NCBI GenBank assembly: GCA_935421135.1
Contig: OW285187.1
Location: forward strand, 8,990,001 to 9,054,000
Source: Bugulina stolonifera
Taxonomy: Eukaryota; Bryozoa; Gymnolaemata; Cheilostomatida; Bugulidae
Reading direction: 5' to 3'
Length of the DNA stretch: 64,000 nt
Position numbers and translations under genes: made by a program. Positions within the stretch are counted from its first letter, which is position 1, and every line of letters starts with the position of its first letter. Below, piece after piece: positions 54,936-64,000 of the stretch. The notes below the pieces were generated by a model. The model saw only the letters and a program-made list of their open reading frames with translations, was not told where the DNA came from and did not search any database.

Positions 54936-57900
54936 ATGGAAGGATTTTCCTTTGAAGCGTTTGAAGCTATCGGCACACCAGGTTGGTAAATTTACCAGTT
55001 GATAGCTATATCAAGTTCCACAATGTTGATTGCACAATAAACCTAGTATGAACTGGTAGATTCTTTAATTAAACGTGGGATGAATATTATAGTAGGCTAC
55101 ATTTATTTTATCTTGTAGAGATCATCAATTCAATATGGGAAGGAGGGTTTTTGGACTATGATGTTAATGATATAAACCAGGAAATCATTGACTCACTTCA
55201 TGACAACTTCTACTGGACTGATTCACTAAGGAAGCTACGGGATGAGTTGGTTTCTGCCGTTGTAAAATTGTCACCTGAGCGATGTGCGAGTATGTTGAAG
55301 TGTTATGAGTTCATCATCTGAAAATCCATAATATATATTATGTTGGTTAGATTAGGTGTGATGAGTGCATTTTGCACAAATTTGTCTCGGTGATTTTGAT
55401 TAAATAAAGCCTAGCTTGGTACTTTTGGGTAACTGTTCTACTTTTCAAGCAGTGTGTCCCTAGTAATATTCAGATACATACACTGTGTGCAGGTTTTGGT
55501 GGTTATCTTTAGGTCTGTGGAGCAGTGTTGCAGCCGATGAGGGTCTAGGTAAAAAGATTATGGCCACATTGGCATATTTTATGGATTCCTCTAAACAGGT
55601 ATGTAAAGAGGTAACCTGTGTTTGATGGAAGTGTTCTACATAGGTAAGATATTTTTACTCACCCAAACTATTACTCCCATTTTACCGGACACTATTCTAC
55701 AAGCATTGAATATTATATTCTGTTTTAATTTGCATTAGAGAAATGCTGAAGTGCATGTATATATGAAAGAAGCATCAATACTTGCTGCTGGTGTATATAT
55801 GACGATGCTGAGGTTACCCGGTCACTCCTGTATACAACTATTCCACCCGGTACTCTTCCAAAAGTCAATTGATGTTCTCAAGCAACTCCAAGCCATTGAC
55901 TGTAAATGTAGGTTTTACTAATGCACTCTATTACCTTATCTGTTTCTCAGTCCTATTGATTTGATTGGTCTTCCCAAACAGATCACTTTTTTCCTTTTAG
56001 TTTGTGAATGTTTATCTATTGACCATATTATCTATACCCTTATACAGTTTTGGCTCGATTTTAACCCTACATGCATAATATAAATTTTAGATAATAATTC
56101 TTTATATTATATCAGCTGCTATCTAAAATTATCAGTCCCAGTTCCAGACCTGTTGGGATCAAACCGTCACACTGTCAACAGCTCCACTTTTATTTCATCC
56201 ATATGTAATTTGCATATTTATAGTAAGCCAGGACAAGAAGGCTAGACCGTCAAAGTCCGGCTCTAGTCAGGGAAGCAGGACTAGTCAGATCTCAAGGCGG
56301 AAGAAGTTGTCTACTCAAACCAAACAGACCTCGTTTGAAGATACCTGTGATGAGTTGGAGTTATCTGATCATGACCTCCTTAGGTTGAGGCAACATCTGG
56401 TAGCTCTTCTCCAGGTTAGAACAAAGAATAGATTTGTATCTAAGGTGGTAGAATCACCTGCTATATGCTTTATAGCACCAGCGGGTATCTAAATGGAATG
56501 TCCTTTTATCATCAATGATTAGCCTTAGGGATCTACTTCACTATAAATCACCAACTCAGTGATCATTCTCGAAATAAAGTTTTGTTTCCTGGTTCAGACT
56601 TGTAACTTAGACTAACTTAATAATGGAGTAGTTTTGTCCATTTACGACGTTTATAATTACTTTGGGAGCTACAATGACTTCAATAGAGAATGAAATGTTT
56701 CCTGCTTATAGCTTTCCCGATGAGAACACACAATATTATGCCTACATACTTGACGTATTCTTAAGCAAGGAAATGATTGGTTTATACAGTTCGATAACAG
56801 CCTATATACTTGCATTGTTCTACAAAACTCGTTTGTGGATGAGGTATAGGCCTACACCCAAGATTAGCTCAATTTCTATGTTTCTGCTCTTACAGTCACT
56901 GGTATCCTTCCTGAAGGTAAACCCACTAAAGAATGAGTCACATCTCTCAGAGTCGGTCGTCTCTTTGCTAGCAAATCTAACCACAGTTGAGCCCAATTCA
57001 TTCTCGACAAGTTTCAACTCTAATATAGTGCCATCAAATATCACAAGTGTCGGTCATCTTGCTTATGTTGTAAGTACATATGCTCACACATACTTCTCGG
57101 TATGGCTTGTCAATGAAAGCCATGCTAGTCTTGCACATAAGGTACTACTCAATTGATATTAAACCAAATTTTTTCATTTATTTCTCCGATTGTTTGTGTT
57201 TTGTACCTGCTATGACCTGAAGTCCCTAACCAAAGGCTTATGGGCCTCATTGTTTGTGCTGGTTGGGCTGGTAATATCTGTTGGTAAAGTACAGAACCTA
57301 TGGTTACAAGACTCGAGCACTTTTTAACTAAGTTTTCAGTCTCATGTTAGCAACATTTGGTGACTCTTCACCTCATGATTGGCTTTTAGATTAGGAATGG
57401 CTCAAATGAAAATGATATGAGAACTCCTAGACACACATTGATCTCTTGATATAGCTTTATATCACATATTGAGTTCTGTAGCAATGCACATACTTGGTCT
57501 TTAATAATATAGGCCTACGAGTAGGAAACCGTGTTGTAATAAATGCATATTATGGTATGCAGCATATGGAAGTATATAATTATATATATCTAAGTATGTA
57601 CAGATATGTGTATGCTAACTATATGAAATATCTTCACATCCTTTGCAGGGGATCCTTACCATATGTATGAGGAATACTGGTACCTCTGTAGCCATGGTCA
57701 AACAGGTAAGTACATCTTTTATTGTCTGGTTTGTAACAGCAGCTCAGAATCATTAATGTTGATCTAGTAGAATTTATTTGGAAAGGGGCCAAGGTACATG
57801 TAGGTATTATCAACCAATAAGATGCAAGGTTGTTATGGGAGCCATTATTGTTTTTGTAGAAAGAAGTTGTATATACATGTACATCGCTGTGTATAAAACA

Positions 57901-60900
57901 CCCTTAACCATACCCTTTGCCCATTGGTAGTATGTATTTTATCTGATAAATGTTTTATTTTATATTCCGGTGATTTTAACTAAAATATTTTATAACATGA
58001 AACTAATAGTAAAAAAGACATAACATACTGAGATCCTATCAAACATTACATGTACATCCATGTATGTAGTGAATATTTTACTCAACAGTTCATTTGTCTT
58101 CCCAGGCATTCTCATCTCTCGAGCACAACCTCCTGATGTTTGTTGGACAGAAAAAAGACCGTGTTGCTGCTCAGAATATACCTCGGGAAATTATTATGAT
58201 ACGAGACCAGACTATGGCATTCGTACTGTGAGTTTACAATCAGTGTACATGTATATGTTTACTATACTATTATCAAATTTGATTTTCTATCATGTACAGT
58301 GTTTGCATTGTACCAGAACTAGCTACATTACATATCTAAACAACTGTAGGTGTCAAGGACACAATGGAGCCGCTGTTGAACCATATTTAAACTATATTCC
58401 ACTCTTATAATAAATAGAAAATAGTTACCAATCGGTGATCTTTGAATATAAATGAAATGAGTTGATATTTTCACAAACAAATAATGAGCGTGTCAGCATT
58501 ACCTGGACTGACAATTTTGATGTGTTCAATCTGGCGCACGTTATAGCCTTTTCTGGTTCATCCCTCAGGCACCTGATGAATGAAGGAAAGAATAATGTGA
58601 TGCAACCTGTACTGAGGCTGATAAAGTCGGTTATACTATCAACACCTGACCGCAGTGAATACAGAGTAAAAATAGCCCAGGTAAATGTAATTGCATCCTA
58701 TACATTCTTAATTCTTATCATGATCATTAGACAGTAAGCACCAAGTTGACTACCACCTAGCTGATGTCGGCCTCAAAAAGATTGTTGCATTAAACAAGCA
58801 GTCCCAGATTGTACCTGCATGTATTAACAAATACATGTAGGCCAACGTCTTATTGAATGGGATCGATCATGACTTGGCAAGCAGCCAGTTGACTACTCTC
58901 TTTTTACAGTTTCTGGCCCTTTGTTTATATGTTCTGTTATTAGTTATTAACCTACTGACCACATCTCTTTGTGTGCATTAGTACAATGTTTGTGTGCTGT
59001 AGATGGTGATGGCTGTTATGGGTGAGATGGATGTGTCCACTTACTGCGACATGTGCAAATGGCTCTACCAACTCTCTAAATATAAGAAGGTATTAGCGTC
59101 TTACTATATACAATAGTTTAATAGGCTACATATGTAAGACCAGCAATATTATATTTCAAGTAACAATTATACTAAAATTTACGCCTTTAAGTTATTTTGC
59201 ATGCTCAGTGTTGAAAGTTCTGTTGATACATTACATTTTATTACATTATGTATCATAAGTATGTATAACGAACCACTAAGTGCGGTACATGTACTCAGGG
59301 CTCTGGAAGAATGATGTCTGTGGAAATCTATGGACAGCTTTTGATGAGCAAAGGTCTAAGAAATTTGTCAGGTATTTGATCACTATAAACTTGTTATCTG
59401 GCATTGTTTCTCATGACTGTTCTAGCAAGCAGGAATGCTACCCTGGGACTTTACCTGAGCTAATAGGTAAAACCTGCCTATTGTAGTACATTTCGGTGAA
59501 CACTGGTGGCAAGTTGCGATGTCACTTACTGCAAGCAATTTATAAAAACTCATTTATTGTGAACTAACACCTCCATCCTTCCTTGCCCTAGCTGCGTTAT
59601 CTCTTTGCTTTTTTGTTCAGTATCAAACACTTTTTGATCAATCAAATTTTGCTGGGTTTCATCGGTTAAGAGAGTAATTCGTCCATTTAGTTGAAAGATT
59701 CAAAATCCGAGGAACCCTTAAACTTTTCACCGAATGCCTCACTGAGTAAGTGGCCTCGTGAAGATTAGGCAAGCATTTTTTCGTTGGTTGTATAGTGTAT
59801 ATTTCATGTAAATCAACTGGTGTTACTGGTCAAGCAATATTATATAATGAACAAATAATGTACATATGTATGACATGTTGGAATGCTTCAGATTTTCTAG
59901 CACCTTACTATTCAATAAATGTAGGTGAGTGTGTTGATGAGGAGTTGCAGCACTACACTACCAGATCTGTTCTTCTCCAAGCTCTTCTTACTAGATGCTC
60001 TGATAGGGTACCAAGGTTAGTAGTCTCTGTTATCTACATGTACATGTAACAGATCCGTAGCCCATGTTCATACAACAGTGACCACCTGATCCACTCCAAA
60101 GAATATGCTGAATGCTGCAGAAACCTAAATTTTTTTCCGTTGATCAATTGCTGCCTTGTATAGTAACTGATTCTATATGCCTTCCTGCAGTGTCGCAGCT
60201 AAAGCTCTGTCCACATTAGCCTTATCTCTCAACTGTGTAGATCCAGTGGTCAAAGACAAAATCCGATCATTCCTTGCACCCCGTCCTTCAAGTAGGGTGT
60301 TGAGGCTACATCGTAATGAGGATAGGACATCCAATTTTTCTGAGGAAGGTTTGTTGATGTGACATGTATATATTCAGCATTGTATGAATATTTGTGGAGT
60401 GGCCCAGTATGTATATAACATTTACAACTTGGAACTATATAGGTGCTATACAAGTTGCATACATGCAGTTGTATACCTTCCAGGTCGAAGCTCAGCTCTG
60501 GTCTCAATTGCCACAAGAAGTGACACTGACGGAGTGTCTTCGACACCAACAGGAAGTGCGACAGACATTCGCTCAGCCTCTAACTTCACTCGATATGGTT
60601 GTAGAGGTTCTTCTGCAACTTTCTATCTCACCCGAGGATTTGACATCAGTTAGTATATTCTGTATACAACAATGTGTTGGTAATGCTGTCTGTATAAGTA
60701 TACATCTGTGTTATATTTAACTGTAATTTCCTTTAATGATTATTTTTATACCTATTCAGCCCTCGCGGACTCTGATGGACTGACCAGCATGGTAGCACGA
60801 CGTATTAAGTCGAACAAGGCAGTTGTGAGAAAATCGGCTCTGTTGGCCCTGGAAAGTATAATTATGTACAATGAATGCCTCAACATGGGAAAGGTGATTA

Positions 60901-63570
60901 GCTAATTGCCTACAACTGCTTCTAACAGGACTGTTTTAAGGACTCGTGTATTATGACGTCATATCTGTGATCACAATATTCAAAAAATTAACCTCTTTTA
61001 ACATAATTCCGAAGATATTGATGAATTTGAATTCACATTTTAAAATCTGAAAGCATTTGAACATTAGTGCTGAAACATTGCATTCGTTGTTTTATAGAGT
61101 CAAACTACTCAGTTTGGCAACTCTCTCTCCCAGTTCTATTGTTACTATAGTTATTTGTAACAAAATATTTATATTGATGTGTTTAATAGGAGTTGGATAT
61201 AATGAGAGATCATTGCAGAGATGTAGCAGTGCCCATAAGAAAGCAGGCTATTCAATCGCTCACTCAACTGCTTCAACTCTACCCTGATGACAAGGATGTT
61301 CAACTGTATGTTAGTCATTTTATTTGCTTCTACGTTAACCCGGGTAGTATTTCCAGCTGTTGATAAGAGTGCGCTATCACTATGTGTTGGCTATTGCAAT
61401 CCTGAGACCTTGTGTCTGTTAATTATCAGAACCACCTACCCTTAGTTATTAGTCTTGGTGATGTATGGGTATATGTACTGCTTTCAGAGCATGGTTGACT
61501 GGGGTGCTGCCAGCTCATGATGACAATGAAGCATCTGTACAGGAGAAGTGCTGGCAATCTGTCAAGCTGGTTATCCTGGAAAATCTGAACCAAAGGTCTG
61601 TTATTTCTCCTGAACTATATATTATGTAAATGTGCTGTTATGATATGAGGATCACGTGGTACTCTGTCTTATTTCTAAATTATCTTGCTCTGAAAAATGG
61701 AAATATTTCGCATATAAGTATAGTTTGTTATAAACATTTGAAATGTTCATCTTGGCAAACAGGACAACCCCAACAACCAAATGTAATTCTGCATTTTGAG
61801 GTTGAAATATTTTCGCTTTCTGAATTTTTCATGAGAAGACAAGTTTTAAATCATGTGAGTTTCCACTCCTAGTACAATTAGACATTTAGTAAGTTTTGTT
61901 CAGACTTTGAATAATCGAATCACTTGGTGCATACTGTTTCAGCGCTGCTTCAAGCGCACTAGCCTGGAGTTTATGTACCAAGATGAACACAGAGGAGCTG
62001 TCTTCACTGAAGACCATGTTGTGTTCCATTTGTGTCCAGTTACATAAGACAAGTAGTCTGCCTGTGAATATCATTCAGCACTTGTCTGGGCATATAACGT
62101 CTAACCACAGTAAGGTAAGACAACTGCTGCCATTACTATTGCCACGTTAATCAGCCATGTGATAGTATGCCTCTTTCAATGTGTCCTTTTTGTGTCACGT
62201 TACTGTATTGTCCAGTAAAACACCTAATATCATTCAATGTCCTAAAATAACACCCATATACTAATGGGTAAATAACATTCCTGGTAAGGGCAGACATCTT
62301 TATTGGGTTATTATGTTGAATGGGGTCAACCTTGACCCTAATAATATGTTTTATTGCCATACATTAGTTCTTCAAGTAAATGTAATTCATTTTGTAGGAA
62401 GCGTGGATGCTGCTATCTATGGTGTGTCCCATTGTCTCTACACATGGCAGCAAGACATCAGATATAGTGGCAGCGCAGTGGCTAGATAACTGTAGCAACA
62501 TGGAACAGTCTGTTTCTATATATGTTCTCATAACAATAGCTACATTAGCGCAGCATATGAGCTCTTCTAACAGGACTAAGCTGGTACATGATCTCACAAA
62601 TAGACTGAGGACCTACCGTGTGCCCCTCTCTTCCATCAAGTATATGGTTGTTGCCCTAGCACAGGTACAGATGTATATTATTACCATAAGCAGCATTGTT
62701 GTTTTTGATATTTTTCCTAGCATGTTAAGTCTCTCTGGTTCCACAGGCCACTTACTGACATTCAGCTAAGATTGTGCTGTCTTACTCACTTTAAACAATC
62801 GATACTTGAAGGGGAAAAGTTCATTAGATATGCTTGACAAGGATGTTAATTTACACATTATTTGCTCCATTGGATGGTTTTGTCACAATAATAAAAGGTT
62901 TTATTATTTTGTATATTACATGATTGTGTAATACACATGCATGTACATCACATTGTGTTATGTTTTGTAGCTGAAGGAAAGTGATGGTGCACACTGGGTA
63001 AAGGAAATTGTGAAGGAGATTGATACGTTCCTCTACGACATTGTCTATGGTGACACTTATGGTACGCGTATTTAATTACTTGTACATTGTGCGTGTGGTT
63101 TGAACAATGGTCCTGCTATCTCTCAAATATTATATTGACACAATAGTTTTGGCAGTGGGTCAATAATTTTAACTAAGCTATCACACTCTCGGTACTTGCT
63201 ATCCTACACTCTGTATTTTGCTAATTTTTCTACCAACATTCTCATGACATCATACTCAGCTTGAGGGTCACTTTGGTCATTTTTGTCCCACTGTATTATT
63301 TATGGGATGTGTGTTTACCTGTTGGGAAATTTAGAAGCAGCGGTGTGATGGTCAGCAATGTTATATTTATAAGATTGTTGAGATTAACTGTGTAATTAGG
63401 AGTTATCCTCTCACACTGCATGTAATTATTCCTTGTAGATCAGCAAGCATTAGCTATAATGCCCAACTATTTAATAACTCTGGGAGAGATATCTCTACAT
63501 AATCCTAATGCTCTCTCTGACAGACTAATCCAGATAGTACAATGCTTACTATTGGTTCCAAAAGTTCAAG
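54936..63570 (+). CDS. NCAPD3: Condensin-2 complex subunit D3, 3' end outside the window
   Basis: Twenty-one phase-consistent exons give 931 residues of a protein about 1500 long in humans: 54936-54981, 55119-55289, 55513-55598, 55739-55907, 56224-56414, 56896-57141, 57649-57705, 58106-58227, 58569-58680, 59003-59089, 59299-59371, 59925-60015, 60191-60348, 60484-60648, 60760-60893, 61190-61305, 61488-61595, 61943-62114, 62398-62664, 62971-63061, 63439-63570. D3 is a HEAT-repeat subunit that loads and regulates condensin II on chromosomes. Stretches matching the family include AAGVYMTMLRLPG with FHPVLFQKSIDVLK, SEYRVKIAQ, MCKWLYQLSKYKK, MVARRIKSNKAVVRKSAL, RDHCRDVAVPIRKQAIQSL and YLITLGEISLHNP. 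A basic Ser/Lys linker follows at about residue 160-185. The phases and order are solid; exons 7, 8 and 11 are the least similar to known members. Confidence 0.93.
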
Positions 63571-63659
63571 GTATGCAACATCTACATTTCAGTAGTGATA
63601 TTGTACTTCATCTTGTAACTACTGACTGTATGACCGTATCGTTTGAACAGGAGAGTTTT

Positions 63660-64000
63660 ATTTTTACTTGAGGTTGAAGCAGACTAACGAAATTTATGCC
63701 GTTATTCGCCAGCATCACAAAATTGAGCGAATACGCCCTGTTCGCCCAATATCAAGGCATAAATTTGCACTAAATACGTAACAAGAGAAGTCATATATGT
63801 TCTAGTGTAACGAACACTTCGCGAATCTTCAATAAACGAGAATTTTGTAAGTTGTCCACTCTTACCCCAAACCCCAACCTCGACATATAGACGTCTCTTA
63901 GAACGTATTTAGTAACTGTTGATACCTGCAATATCAAGCATGATTAATATTCTGCATTTCGCTCTCGATAACGCTGGCTTCTGATTGGCCAGCTAAGTTT
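63660..64000 (-). repeat. Dispersed repeat copy in the last NCAPD3 intron, running off the window
   Basis: The sequence is related, in reverse orientation, to about 31410-31615 inside the hAT-type element of the latrophilin intron. Both share gctggcttctgattggccag, atatcaagcat, gttattcgcca and a cagacta(a/g)cgaa start. It therefore belongs to the same transposon family or to a repeat nested in it. The element's right end lies beyond the window. Confidence 0.75.

Noticed and set aside
56662..57156. A 164-residue frame taken as a separate gene
   Set aside because: Only its second half (from 56896) is coding, as an exon of NCAPD3. The first half is intron ending in a clear tttctgctcttacag acceptor.

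Overview
This is a window of animal (metazoan) nuclear DNA. It is AT-rich, and its genes are split by many short GT-AG introns. Their products are animal housekeeping proteins plus a latrophilin-type adhesion GPCR. The base composition, intron sizes and many small DNA transposons fit a marine invertebrate, possibly an early-branching one such as a demosponge. I cannot fix the species from sequence alone.

Layout. 1-2065 (-): 5' part of a large, disordered, MGN-starting protein I do not recognise. 5945-6749 (+): SDHD, the small membrane anchor of succinate dehydrogenase. 7293-9739 (-): a complete tetraspanin. 12028-15063 (-): RRM2, the small subunit of ribonucleotide reductase. 15942-23030 (+): ATP6V1A, the catalytic V-ATPase A subunit. 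23888-40167 (-): a complete latrophilin (ADGRL) with signal peptide, SUEL lectin domain, very long Thr/Pro stalk, HRM domain, GAIN/GPS, seven membrane helices and tail. 44180-46526 (+): PPT1, palmitoyl-protein thioesterase. 47745-49400 (+): a decayed non-LTR retrotransposon. 50026-51495 (+): TYSND1, a peroxisomal trypsin-like protease ending in SKL. 54936 to the window end (+): NCAPD3, a condensin II HEAT-repeat subunit, incomplete at its 3' end. I rebuilt reading frames exon by exon. Splice phases agree across every junction listed, and total lengths match the families.

Genes are mostly in divergent or convergent pairs. RRM2 and ATP6V1A share a 0.88 kb divergent upstream region carrying a perfect E2F-type site on the RRM2 side and a near-CLEAR palindrome nearer ATP6V1A. 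The products are not one pathway: respiration, dNTP synthesis, lysosomal acidification and depalmitoylation, peroxisomal processing, chromosome condensation and adhesion signalling.

The accessory layer is mobile DNA. Three elements have perfect 8-bp target-site duplications and hAT-like ends (30621-31821, 41317-41635, 42042-43967). A 1.08 kb long-TIR element lies in an ATP6V1A intron, a 275-bp TA-flanked element and a 250-bp near-perfect palindrome are present, and LINE fragments occur around 48 and 53 kb. A dispersed repeat links the latrophilin intron to the last intron in the window.
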